A stretch of DNA of 17,439 bases from Streptosporangiaceae bacterium (lineage in GTDB: Bacteria > Actinomycetota > Actinomycetes > Streptosporangiales > Streptosporangiaceae), in NCBI GenBank assembly GCA_030045175.1, contig JASIBM010000230.1, positions 1-17,439 of the forward strand, read 5' to 3'. Each line of letters opens with the position of its first letter. Within the stretch, counting starts at the first letter, position 1. Positions 1 to 6,598 of the stretch are shown here, piece after piece. A model generated the notes under the pieces. It did no database searches and was not told the origin of the DNA. It saw only the letters and a program-made list of their open reading frames with translations. The translations under genes were made by a program, and so were the position numbers.

Positions 1-95
1 GCTGGTGGCACGGCCGGGCATGGGTGGCGCGGCCGGGCGCTGGTGGCGCGGCCGGGCGCTGGTGGCACGGCCGGGCGGGGTGGCGCATGGCGGGT
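1..95. repeat. 19-bp minisatellite, four units plus a decayed fifth
   Basis: Four head-to-tail 19-nt units lie at 1-19, 20-38, 39-57 and 58-76. The consensus is GCTGGTGGCACGGCCGGGC. Units 1 and 4 are identical, unit 3 differs by one base and unit 2 by a few. A degenerate copy follows at 77-95. The array may extend past the left edge. Because 19 is not a multiple of 3, each unit shifts the reading frame, so an array inside a gene would be read in all three frames and copy-number change would alter the downstream frame. Confidence 0.85.
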
Positions 96-217
96 GGGGA
101 TCAGCTTGCGGTGCTGAGCGACCTCAGCTGGATGCTCTGCGCAAGGAGGGCGAAGCGGCACTTGGCCGCGACGACACCGCAGACGACACCTTCCTGCATG
201 ACCGAGTAAGTGCATGA
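2..217 (+). CDS. Possible C-terminal fragment of an unidentified protein
   Basis: An open frame runs from the left edge to a TGA at 215-217. Its first part is read through the 19-bp repeat and gives Gly/Ala/Arg/Trp-rich sequence. Its end (from about 130) encodes a charged, plausible C-terminus with LDALRKEGEAALGRDD. I do not recognise the family. The +1 shifted frame, ending at 209, has higher G/C at third codon positions over 100-209, so the coding frame is unsure and a repeat-induced frameshift is possible. It may equally be non-coding. Sequence left of the window would settle it. Confidence 0.25.
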   Translation: MVARPGMGGAAGRWWRGRALVARPGGVAHGGWGSACGAERPQLDALRKEGEAALGRDDTADDTFLHDRVSA

Positions 218-247
218 ACTATATTTAATCTTATATAGTTATATAAT
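217..247 (+). promoter_or_regulatory. AT-rich promoter/operator of the P450 gene, overlapping dyads
   Basis: Only three of these 31 bases are G or C, in an otherwise very GC-rich region. A perfect inverted repeat AACTATAT-N8-ATATAGTT spans 217-240. A second perfect dyad TTATATA-GT-TATATAA spans 231-246 and shares the first one's right arm. A consensus -10 hexamer TATAAT sits at 242-247, at the end of the second dyad. No clear -35 is present. A regulator bound to either dyad would cover the -35/-10 region, so this looks like an operator. Transcription would start near 254, giving a leader of about 64 nt before the ATG at 318. Confidence 0.6.
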
Positions 248-317
248 GTGCTAGCGCCGATCCGGCGGACTCTGCCAGTATGGGAATCGAAGCGACGTGA
301 CCGAAAGGCGACATCCC

Positions 318-1583
318 ATGACCACGCCAGGATCCTCGGCGGCAACCACCGGCGGCATCGACCTATCGGTCAACGAATTCTGGGAGCTCTCCCTGGCGGA
401 TCGGCACATCGGATTCGCGAAGCTGCGCGAGCTCGACGCTCCCCAGTTCTTCCCTGACCCGGAGACGCCGTTCACGGCACCCGGCGGCGGCTACTACGCG
501 TTCGTCAAGCACGCCGACGTGGTCGAGGCGAGCCGACATCCCGATATCTTCTCCTCGGCCAGAGGCTCAACCAGCCTCGTCGACCTGCCTGTCGAGTTCA
601 ATGAGTACTTCGGTTCGATGATCAACATGGATGATCCGCGGCACGCCAGGCTGCGCAGGATCGTGTCCCGGGCGTTCACTCCGAAGATGATCAAGAAATT
701 CGAAGATGACGTGCAACGGGCCGCCGCGGACATCGTCAACGGCCTGCTCGCGACTGGCCCCTGCGACTTCGTGCAGCAGGTCTCGGCCCGGCTGCCGTTG
801 AAGATCATCTGCGACATGATGGGAATCGGCGATGAGCACTACGACATGGTGCTGCGAAACACGAACCTCATCCTGGCCGGCGGTGACCCCGAGTTTCTCA
901 GCGCGGACATAGACCAGGCGATAGGCCAGATCCTTACGGCCGGCGCCGACCTGGCGGCTCTGGTGACCGACCTCGCGTCGCAGCGCGAGGCCAGCCCGGG
1001 AGAGGACCTGATCACGGCGCTCGCGACCGCCAACGTCGACGGAGAGCAGCTAACGCCGGCCGAGCTCGCCTCGTTCTTCATCTTGCTCGTGGTGGCAGGG
1101 AATGAGACCACCAGGACGGCGCTGTCGCACTCACTAGTGCTGCTGACCGAGCACCCGCGCCAGCGCGAGTTGCTGCTGGCCGACTTTGACGGGCTGATCC
1201 CCGGCGCGGTCGAGGAGATCGTCAGGTACGTCTCACCGGTGATCTGGATGCGACGGTCGGTCACCAAGGACACGGTCGTCAACGGTCACCAATTCCGCGA
1301 GGGCGACAGGTGCGCGCTGGTCTACTGGTCGGCCAATCGCGACGAGTCCGTCTTCGATGACCCGTTGCGGTTCGACATCACCCGCTCGCCCAACCCGCAC
1401 GTCGGCTTCGGCGGCGCGGGCCCGCACTTCTGCCTCGGCGCCCACCTGGCCAGGCGCGAGATCACCGTCATGCTGCGCGAGTTGCTGCAGCGCGTGCCGA
1501 CCATCCGTGCCGCTGGCGAGCCCGACCGCCTGCTGTCCAGCTTCATCAACGGGATCAAGCACCTGCCCTGTGAGTTCGACTAG
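318..1583 (+). CDS. Cytochrome P450, CYP124-like
   Basis: Soluble class I bacterial P450 of 421 residues. The I-helix oxygen-activation motif AGNETT is at about 260-265, the ExxR pair in EEIVR at about E300/R303, and the heme loop FGGAGPHFCLGAH carries the thiolate Cys at about 372. From memory of M. tuberculosis CYP124A1 (methyl-branched lipid omega-hydroxylase), long stretches agree: EYFGSMI near 97-103, HARLRRIVSRAFTPK, ICDMMGI, ASFFILLVVAGNETTR, VEEIVR and a terminal FINGIKHLP. Terminal oxidation of methyl-branched lipid, isoprenoid or sterol side chains is therefore likely but inferred. ATG 318 is chosen because GAAAGG at 303-308 lies 9 nt upstream. An in-frame GTG at 297 would add seven residues and has no better site. 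No ferredoxin or reductase gene is adjacent. Confidence 0.93.
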   Translation: MTTPGSSAATTGGIDLSVNEFWELSLADRHIGFAKLRELDAPQFFPDPETPFTAPGGGYYAFVKHADVVEASRHPDIFSSARGSTSLVDLPVEFNEYFGSMINMDDPRHARLRRIVSRAFTPKMIKKFEDDVQRAAADIVNGLLATGPCDFVQQVSARLPLKIICDMMGIGDEHYDMVLRNTNLILAGGDPEFLSADIDQAIGQILTAGADLAALVTDLASQREASPGEDLITALATANVDGEQLTPAELASFFILLVVAGNETTRTALSHSLVLLTEHPRQRELLLADFDGLIPGAVEEIVRYVSPVIWMRRSVTKDTVVNGHQFREGDRCALVYWSANRDESVFDDPLRFDITRSPNPHVGFGGAGPHFCLGAHLARREITVMLRELLQRVPTIRAAGEPDRLLSSFINGIKHLPCEFD

Positions 1584-1628
1584 CCCGACATGAGCCAGCC
1601 GGACATGAGCCAGCCCGACATGAGCCGG
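1584..1628. repeat. 15-bp tandem repeat, three units
   Basis: Three 15-nt units (1584-1598, 1599-1613, 1614-1628) of the form CCCGACATGAGCCAG begin directly after the P450 stop codon. Units differ by one or two bases. They sit in the gap between the convergent P450 and carbinolamine dehydratase genes. No intrinsic terminator with a T-tract is seen in this gap. Confidence 0.85.
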
Positions 1629-1645
1629 CACAACAGGCCCGCACC

Positions 1646-1924
1646 TTAAGGCAGGGCGCTGATCTGGGCGGCGAGGCCAAAATCGGCGCCGGTCAGCCCG
1701 CCCGCCGAGTGCGTGGACAGGGTGAGCGTCACCTTGTTCCACGAGATGGCGATGTCCGGGTGGTGATTGGCGACCTGGGCCAGGTGCGCCACCGCGCCGA
1801 CGTAGATGATGGCGTCGCGGAAGTCACCGAGCTTGACCGTCCTGGTGATAGCGTTTCCCGTCCGCTCCCAGCCCACGACACGGCCGAGCGCGGCGGTGAT
1901 CTCATCTTCGGAAAGCAGACTCAT
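1646..1924 (-). CDS. Pterin-4a-carbinolamine dehydratase (PCD/DCoH family)
   Basis: A 92-residue protein, the normal size for the family. It dehydrates 4a-hydroxy-tetrahydropterin to quinonoid dihydropterin, recycling cofactor for aromatic amino acid hydroxylases. In many bacteria without such hydroxylases its role is unclear. The family signature HHPDI (54-58), W62-N-K and THSAGGLT (71-78) are present, giving the active-site histidines 54, 55 and 72. It is convergent with the P450 gene and divergent from gcvT, so it stands alone. The start at 1924 has no good ribosome binding site but a -10-like hexamer lies 6 nt upstream. Confidence 0.93.
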   Translation of the reverse strand: MSLLSEDEITAALGRVVGWERTGNAITRTVKLGDFRDAIIYVGAVAHLAQVANHHPDIAISWNKVTLTLSTHSAGGLTGADFGLAAQISALP

Positions 1925-1930
1925 GCGCCT

Positions 1931-1936
1931 ATCATC
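1931..1936 (-). promoter_or_regulatory. Candidate -10 box of the carbinolamine dehydratase gene, leaderless start
   Basis: On the minus strand GATGAT ends 6 nt before the ATG at 1924, so transcription would begin at or next to the start codon. GATGAT matches TATAAT at four of six positions. No purine-rich ribosome binding site of more than three bases is seen. Weak on its own; the same 6-nt geometry occurs at 7019 and 13089. Confidence 0.3.
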
Positions 1937-1989
1937 GCAGCGGGCGGCGAGGCGTGCCGCAGGGCGGCGCTTGGCCGAGCGCAGCGATC

Positions 1990-2010
1990 CACCCAGCGAT
2001 AGGCTGGGTG
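1990..2010. other. 8-bp perfect inverted repeat in the divergent PCD-gcvT gap
   Basis: CACCCAGC (1990-1997) pairs perfectly with GCTGGGTG (2003-2010) around the 5-nt loop GATAG. It lies between two divergent genes, so it is not a terminator of either. It could be an operator or a hairpin in the gcvT leader. No glycine riboswitch core was found here. Confidence 0.5.
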
Positions 2011-2037
2011 ACCGTCGCGCCCGCCGTGCCCGCCAGA

Positions 2038-2080
2038 CTCACCGCCTGCTCACCGCCTGCTCACTGCCCGACTCACCGCC
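2038..2080. repeat. 11-12-bp direct repeats just upstream of gcvT
   Basis: CTCACCGCCTG occurs at 2038-2048 and again at 2049-2059. A changed copy CTCACTGCCCGA follows at 2060-2071, and a truncated copy CTCACCGCC at 2072-2080. The run ends 21 nt before the preferred gcvT start, so it lies in the leader or promoter region. Confidence 0.7.
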
Positions 2081-2101
2081 ATGCCGCCGATGGAGCCGCT
2101 A

Positions 2102-3262
2102 ATGCCAGATCCGCACCACTTGGCGCCACAGCGCACTCCGCTCACGGAAGTACACGAGAGCCTCGGCGCGTCAATGACCGACTTCGCCGGCTGGCGGATG
2201 CCACTGCGGTACGGCAGCGAGACGGCCGAGCACAACGCCGTCAGGAGCGCGGCCGGCCTGTTCGACCTCTCGCACATGGGCGAGCTGTTCGTGTCTGGCG
2301 CAGGGGCGGCCGCCGCGCTCGATTACGCGCTGGTCGGGGAGCCGTCGGCGCTGGCGCCAGGCCGCGCCAGGTACACGATGATCTGCGCGCCCGATGGCGG
2401 CATCATCGACGACCTGATCGTCTACCGGCTCGCCGACGACGAGTTCCTCATCGTCGCGAACGCCGCCAACGCCCGCACGGTCGCTGGCGAGCTGACCGCA
2501 CGAGCGGCTAGCTTCGCCGCCACGGTCGACGACCGAACGCGGGACTACGCGCTGATCGCCATCCAGGGACCCCGGTCGGCCGGCATCCTGGCCAGGCTGA
2601 CCGACGTTGACCTCACGCAGGTCCGGTATTACGCGAGCTACCCGGCCAGCGTGGCTGACGCCACGGTGCTGCTCGCCAGGACCGGCTACACGGGCGAGGA
2701 TGGCTTCGAGATCTTCTCGGCACCGCAAGACGCGGTCCAGATCTGGACGGCGCTCACCGAGGCCGGGCACGGCGAGGGACTCGTTCCCGCTGGCCTCGCG
2801 GCCAGGGATTCCCTCCGCCTCGAAGCGGGCATGCCGCTCTATGGCAACGAGCTCGGCCCGGAAATTACGCCATACGACGCAGGCCTTGGCCGGGTGGTCA
2901 AGCTGGAAAAGGCCGGCGACTTCGTCGGCCGGGCCGCGCTCGCCGAGCGGGCGCGCGCGGTGCCGTCGCGGGTGCTCGTCGGGCTTATCGGCCAGACCAG
3001 GCGGGTTCCCAGGCATGGTTACGCGGTGCTGCGCGACGGCGCTCCATGCGGCACCGTGACCAGCGGGGCGCCGTCACCAACGCTCGGCAAGCCCATCGCG
3101 ATGGCCTACGTCGCGGCCCACGCGCTCCCTGCGAACGACGCGGCGAGCGGCCGGAACGAAGCGGCGAGCGACGGGAGCGACGGGCGGCTTGCGGTCGACA
3201 TTAGGGGAAGCGCCGAGCCAGTGACGCTCGCGTCGCTACCGTTCTACCGCCGGTCAAGCTGA
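2102..3262 (+). CDS. gcvT: Aminomethyltransferase, T-protein of the glycine cleavage system
   Basis: A 386-residue tetrahydrofolate-dependent enzyme that releases ammonia from the aminomethyl-lipoyl arm of H-protein and forms 5,10-methylene-THF. The N-terminal TPLTEVHESLGA...DFAGWRMPL, the GLFDLSHMGE segment (52-61), the active-site loop GGIIDDLIVYRL (99-110, with the conserved Asp) and the C-terminal GKPIAMAYV and DIRG...LPFY are typical. ATG 2102 is preferred because GGAG at 2092-2095 lies 6 nt upstream; in-frame ATGs at 2081 and 2090 lack this. Just before the last beta strands is an unusual Asn/Ala/Ser/Asp/Gly-rich insertion of about 15-18 residues made by a 21-nt duplication (3133-3170). 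gcvH follows after 58 nt, so the two are probably co-transcribed. Confidence 0.96.
   Translation: MPDPHHLAPQRTPLTEVHESLGASMTDFAGWRMPLRYGSETAEHNAVRSAAGLFDLSHMGELFVSGAGAAAALDYALVGEPSALAPGRARYTMICAPDGGIIDDLIVYRLADDEFLIVANAANARTVAGELTARAASFAATVDDRTRDYALIAIQGPRSAGILARLTDVDLTQVRYYASYPASVADATVLLARTGYTGEDGFEIFSAPQDAVQIWTALTEAGHGEGLVPAGLAARDSLRLEAGMPLYGNELGPEITPYDAGLGRVVKLEKAGDFVGRAALAERARAVPSRVLVGLIGQTRRVPRHGYAVLRDGAPCGTVTSGAPSPTLGKPIAMAYVAAHALPANDAASGRNEAASDGSDGRLAVDIRGSAEPVTLASLPFYRRSS
3133..3170 (+). repeat. In-frame 21-nt duplication inside gcvT
   Basis: GAACGACGCGGCGAGCG (3133-3149) recurs with one change at 3154-3170, an offset of 21 nt or seven codons. It encodes NDAASG-R-NEAASD and accounts for the low-complexity insertion near the GcvT C-terminus, a region usually short in the family. 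It is probably a surface loop. Confidence 0.8.
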
Positions 3263-3320
3263 GGCAGGGCCAGAGCACGACAAGAACCGCGCACGAACCG
3301 GAACGAGAAGGAGTGGCTCC

Positions 3321-3710
3321 GTGAGCGTTCCCGAAGAGCTCTACTACACCGCTGAGCATGAATGGGTTGCTATTAGCGACTCGGTTGCCAGGGTCGGCAT
3401 CACCGACTACGCCCAACGCGCCCTCGGCGACGTGGTCTACGTGTCGATGCCGAATCTCGGCGCACGGGTCACGGCCGGCGACCCGTGCGGCGAGGTCGAG
3501 TCGACCAAGTCGGTCAGCGACATCTACTGCCCAGCCGACGGAGAGGTGACCGAGGTCAACCCTGAGATCGATGATGATCCGGGGCTTGTCAACTCTGACC
3601 CTTACGGCGCGGGCTGGCTGTTCAAGATCGCGCTGGACTCAGGCGAACAGCTTCCTCCTGGCCTGCTGACCCCAACCGAGTACGAGGCGCTGACCCAAGA
3701 GCAAGAGTGA
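3321..3710 (+). CDS. gcvH: Glycine cleavage system H protein
   Basis: A 129-residue lipoyl carrier that shuttles the aminomethyl group between P-, T- and L-proteins. The lipoyl-attachment Lys is K63 in VESTKSVSDIY; the preceding GITDYAQRALGDVVYV and following NSDPYGAGWLFKI are family-typical. It starts at GTG 3321 with AGGAG 7 nt upstream. It follows gcvT in an apparent operon, but gcvP is absent from the window and must lie elsewhere if the pathway works. The stop codon is only 7 bp from the stop of the convergent ClpC N-domain gene, leaving no room for a separate terminator. Confidence 0.97.
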   Translation: MSVPEELYYTAEHEWVAISDSVARVGITDYAQRALGDVVYVSMPNLGARVTAGDPCGEVESTKSVSDIYCPADGEVTEVNPEIDDDPGLVNSDPYGAGWLFKIALDSGEQLPPGLLTPTEYEALTQEQE

Positions 3711-3717
3711 GGTGGCG

Positions 3718-4674
3718 CTACTGGGCGGCCGACTCACCGGTGCCTTCCTGGGAGTCCGTTCCTTCCTTAGAATCCGTGCTTTCCTCGGTGCCGGTCGCGT
3801 CGCCGCTCTCGGAGCCGGCCTCGAGTGAGCTGATGCCGTGCTCGCGCAAGAGCAGCCGCATCCGCTCCACGTCGCCGCGAAGCTCCCGCAATTCTTCCGC
3901 CATGGCTACCTGGTCCGGGTGCGTCGCGGCCCACGCCCGGCGACGCGAAGCCTGGCCGGCCAGCAGCCGCTTCTCCCTGTCGCGCAGCCCTGCGGCCTGC
4001 TCGAAGTCCTGGGCGCTGATCGCTGCTTCCTTCTCCAGGCGGACCCGAGCGACCTCCAGGTCGAGGTCGCCGTCGTCGGGCCCCACGCCGACCCGCTGCT
4101 CGACGACCGCTAGCCGCCCCTCGATCGCTGCCAGCCGGGCCGGCAGGGCGTCCATCCCTGCGAGCTCTGTCCCCATGGCTCGTGCCGTTACCCGCCGCAC
4201 CGGCGCGCCTGCCGCTTCCGCGCTTGGCTCGTCCTCGCCCGATCCCCTGAGCAGGATCACCGTCTGCTGCCTGACGCGACCCAGGTCCGCGCCCAGCTGG
4301 ACGAGCACCCGGGCGGCGACGCCGTCGCCCTCCCTGAGCAAGCCGAGCAAGATGTGCTCTGTGCCGATGTAGTTGTGGCCGAGCTGAAGCGCCTCGCGCA
4401 ACGACAACTCAAGCACCTTCTTGGCTCTCGGGGTGAAGGGTATGTGGCCAGACGGCGCCCGCTTGCCCTGGCCGATCATGATCTCGACCTGCTCGCGAAC
4501 ATTCTCCAGGCTGATCCCGAGGCTCTCGAGCGCCGCCGCGGCCACGCCCTGCCCCTCGTGGATCAGTGCCAGGAGGATGTGCTCCGTGCCGATGTGATTG
4601 TGGCTGAGCATCCGCGCTTCTTCTTGCGCCAGGACCACAACCCGCCGCGCCCGATCGGTGAATCGCTCGAACAT
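3718..4674 (-). CDS. Stand-alone ClpC N-terminal domain protein, no AAA+ modules
   Basis: A 318-residue protein whose first ~145 residues closely match the ClpC N-terminal domain: MFERFTDRARRVVVLAQEEA, two Clp_N repeats each with H-(N)-x-IGTEHILL (about 25-35 and 99-110) and HIPFTPRAKKVLELSLREAL. It then diverges. There is no Walker A/B and no ClpP-binding loop. Residues ~200-245 (RLEKEAAISAQDFEQAAGLRD) look like the UVR/M-domain helix of ClpC, and the last ~35 are acidic, Ser/Thr/Gly/Glu-rich. F2, R10, F80 and E89, which from memory contact cyclomarin in mycobacterial ClpC1, are all present. It could be a ClpC adaptor, competitor or antibiotic decoy like mycobacterial ClpC2; the role is inferred. 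The start has AGGAG 11 nt upstream. Confidence 0.9.
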   Translation of the reverse strand: MFERFTDRARRVVVLAQEEARMLSHNHIGTEHILLALIHEGQGVAAAALESLGISLENVREQVEIMIGQGKRAPSGHIPFTPRAKKVLELSLREALQLGHNYIGTEHILLGLLREGDGVAARVLVQLGADLGRVRQQTVILLRGSGEDEPSAEAAGAPVRRVTARAMGTELAGMDALPARLAAIEGRLAVVEQRVGVGPDDGDLDLEVARVRLEKEAAISAQDFEQAAGLRDREKRLLAGQASRRRAWAATHPDQVAMAEELRELRGDVERMRLLLREHGISSLEAGSESGDATGTEESTDSKEGTDSQEGTGESAAQ

Positions 4675-4756
4675 GTCCGCTCACGCTCCTGCCTGTCTCT
4701 CACAATAGGCGCGCAGACCCACCGATACGGCGGCCGGCGACCGATGCGGACATGCG

Positions 4757-5983
4757 CTATTGCCCGGCCAGTGCCAGGCGCAGGCGCTGCTCGAGGAACG
4801 CGCGCTCGGTCGCGTTGGTGGTGCATGCCAGCGCAGCCTGGTAGGCAAGTGCTGCCTGCGCCGGGCGGCCCAGCCGCACGAGCAGGTCAGCGCGGCTGGC
4901 GTGGAACAGGTAGTAGCCAGGCAGGTCGAGCTCGTCGATCGCGGCGAGCGCTTGCCCTGGACCCGCCACCTCCGCGAGCGCGACCGCCCGGTTGAGCGCG
5001 ACCACTGGTGTCGGCGCACAGCTCATGAGCTGGTCATACAATCGCAAGATCTGGCGCCAGTCGGTCGCGGCGGGCGTCCGGGCGTCGGCGTGCACCGCCT
5101 GGATCGCGGCCTGGATCTGATACGGGCCTGGCTGGTTACGCCGCAGGCAGAGGCGGACGATCTGCTGGCCCTCGCCGATGAGCATCCGGTCCCACAAGGA
5201 CCTGTCCTGGTCGCGCAGCAGCACCAGCGAGCCGCCGGGACCGGAGCGCGCCGCCCGGCGCGAATGGGTCAGCAGCAGCAACGCGAGCAGGCCAAGGGCC
5301 TCTGGCTCGTCCGGCATCAGTTCCGCAAGCAACCTGGCCAGCCTGATCGCCTCCGCGCACAGGTCCTCGCGGATCAGGTGCTCGCCCGCGGATGCGGCGT
5401 AGCCCTCGTTGAACACCAGGTAGACCACGGCCAACACCGCGTTCAGCCGGCCTGGCAGCTCAGCGCCGCCCGGAACCCGGTACGGGATGCCCGCGTCCTT
5501 GATCTTCCGCTTGGCCCGCACGATGCGCTGGGCCATCGTGGCCTCGGGTACCAGGAAAGCCCTGGCGATCTCCGGGGTCTGCAACCCGCCGAGCAGGCGC
5601 AAGGTCAGGGCAACCTGGGCATTGCGCGCCAGCGCTGGATGGCAGCAGGTAAATATAAGGCGCAACCGATCGTCCGCCATGGGTCCGGTCACCTCAGGCT
5701 GATCACCGTTCTCGTAGAGCAGGGCAGCCTGCGCGTGCCGGCCGGCCCGGGCGGACTCTCTGCGTAGCTGGTCGATGGCGCGGTTGCGGGCGGTCGTGGT
5801 AATCCAGCCACCCGGGTTGGGTGGCGCGCCGGTAACTGGCCAGCGATCCAGGGCCACGGCGAACGCGTCTTGCACCGCCTCCTCGGCAAGATCGATATCG
5901 CCGAAGAGGCGGACAAGAGTGGCCACTGTGCGGCCGTACTCGCGCCGGAAGTGACCCTCGATCACCTCGGCTGGCAGCCTCAT
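4757..5983 (-). CDS. ECF42-type RNA polymerase sigma factor with C-terminal extension
   Basis: A 408-residue extracytoplasmic-function sigma factor. Region 2 is at about 10-76 (DIDLAEEAVQDAFAVALDRWP, then GWITTTARNRAIDQLRRE) and region 4 at about 105-163 (LALTLRLLGGLQTPEIARAFLV...MAQRIVRAKRKI). A helical, TPR-like extension of about 240 residues follows, with VYLVFNEGYAAS near 187-198. This build and the adjacent DGPF/YCII gene define the ECF42 group, in which the extension, not an anti-sigma factor, is thought to control activity. None is encoded here. ATG 5983 is chosen because the sigma domain starts at once. The frame stays open upstream to 6199, but that part is Arg-rich and runs through a tandem repeat and the DGPF gene. 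A GTG at 6064 is a less likely alternative; neither has a strong ribosome binding site. Confidence 0.9.
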   Translation of the reverse strand: MRLPAEVIEGHFRREYGRTVATLVRLFGDIDLAEEAVQDAFAVALDRWPVTGAPPNPGGWITTTARNRAIDQLRRESARAGRHAQAALLYENGDQPEVTGPMADDRLRLIFTCCHPALARNAQVALTLRLLGGLQTPEIARAFLVPEATMAQRIVRAKRKIKDAGIPYRVPGGAELPGRLNAVLAVVYLVFNEGYAASAGEHLIREDLCAEAIRLARLLAELMPDEPEALGLLALLLLTHSRRAARSGPGGSLVLLRDQDRSLWDRMLIGEGQQIVRLCLRRNQPGPYQIQAAIQAVHADARTPAATDWRQILRLYDQLMSCAPTPVVALNRAVALAEVAGPGQALAAIDELDLPGYYLFHASRADLLVRLGRPAQAALAYQAALACTTNATERAFLEQRLRLALAGQ

Positions 5984-5985
5984 CG

Positions 5986-6080
5986 GGGCTGCGCCGTGCT
6001 CACCGGGCTGCGCCGTGCTCTCCGGGACTGCGCCGTGCTCACCGGGCTGCCGCGCCGTGTTCACCGGGCTGCGCCGTGCG
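5986..6080. repeat. ~19-bp tandem repeat between DGPF and sigma genes
   Basis: Imperfect head-to-tail units of GGGCTGCGCCGTGCTCACC lie at 5986-6004, 6005-6023, 6024-6043 (20 nt), 6044-6065 (22 nt) and a partial fifth from 6066. They fill most of the 127-bp gap between the DGPF stop and the sigma start. On the minus strand the array directly abuts the sigma ATG and leaves no clear ribosome binding site, so copy number could affect translation of the sigma factor. Confidence 0.85.
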
Positions 6081-6110
6081 TGTCGTCTGGCGGACCGTCG
6101 CCCACGTGGC

Positions 6111-6467
6111 CTACGCCGGCGGGTTGTCCTGGAACGGGCGGACCTCGACCGCCTCGCCACACGCCCGCGTCGCCTTCGCCGCCCACGCGAGCGCCTCATC
6201 CAGGTCGGCGGCCTTGATCACCCAGAACCCGCCTAGCTGCTCCTTCGTCTCAGCGAACGGGCCGTCGGTGGTCAGGATCTCGCCGTCCCTGACGCGCACC
6301 ACCGTCGCGCTCTCCGGCGGGTGCAGGCCGCCGCCGAACACCCAGGCGCCCTCGGCCTGAAGCCGCGCGTTCAGCGCGGCCACGTCCTGGTACGCCCGCT
6401 GCGTCGCCTCAGCCGATCGCGCCTGGCCGTCTTCGACCATGTGCACGGCAAGCAGGTACTGCTTCAT
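6111..6467 (-). CDS. DGPF/YCII-domain protein, partner of ECF42 sigma factor
   Basis: A 118-residue ferredoxin-like alpha+beta protein. The name-giving motif DGPF (68-71) sits in LTTDGPFAETKEQLGGFWVI, followed by the helix DLDEALAWAAKA. DGPF proteins are the conserved neighbours and regulatory targets of ECF42 sigma factors; their biochemical function is unknown. Start ATG 6467 has GAGAGGGAA about 5 nt upstream. It lies upstream of the sigma gene on the same strand, separated by the tandem repeat, and is likely co-transcribed with it. A candidate ECF promoter is at 6553-6579. Confidence 0.92.
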   Translation of the reverse strand: MKQYLLAVHMVEDGQARSAEATQRAYQDVAALNARLQAEGAWVFGGGLHPPESATVVRVRDGEILTTDGPFAETKEQLGGFWVIKAADLDEALAWAAKATRACGEAVEVRPFQDNPPA

Positions 6468-6552
6468 GGCGGTTCCCTCTCTCGGTAGCTGCCAGTCCGG
6501 CCGGAGTGCTGGCCGGGGGACGAGCCTCAGAATCCCCGTCCTCCACCTTGGC

Positions 6553-6579
6553 TACGAATGGCACCCGCCAGAATCGACA
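6553..6579 (-). promoter_or_regulatory. Candidate ECF42-dependent promoter of the DGPF gene
   Basis: On the minus strand TGTCGA (6579-6574) is followed after 17 nt by CGTA (6556-6553). From memory, ECF42 promoters have a TGTCGA -35 and a short CG(A/T)C-type -10, so the -35 is exact and the -10 matches three of four bases. It would give a leader of about 78 nt before the DGPF ATG and make the pair autoregulated. The assignment is inference. Confidence 0.45.
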
Positions 6580-6598
6580 CGACACGAGCCGCGGGCGC

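Noticed and set aside
1925..2101. Glycine riboswitch upstream of gcvT
   Set aside because: I looked for the conserved glycine aptamer cores in the leader and found none; only an 8-bp hairpin and short direct repeats are present.
3711..3717. Terminator between gcvH and the ClpC N-domain gene
   Set aside because: Only 7 bp separate the two stop codons; no stem can form there.
5984..6199. N-terminal extension of the sigma factor to 480 residues
   Set aside because: The extra residues are an Arg-rich reading of the DGPF gene's opposite frame and of the tandem repeat, and sigma region 2 starts right after ATG 5983.
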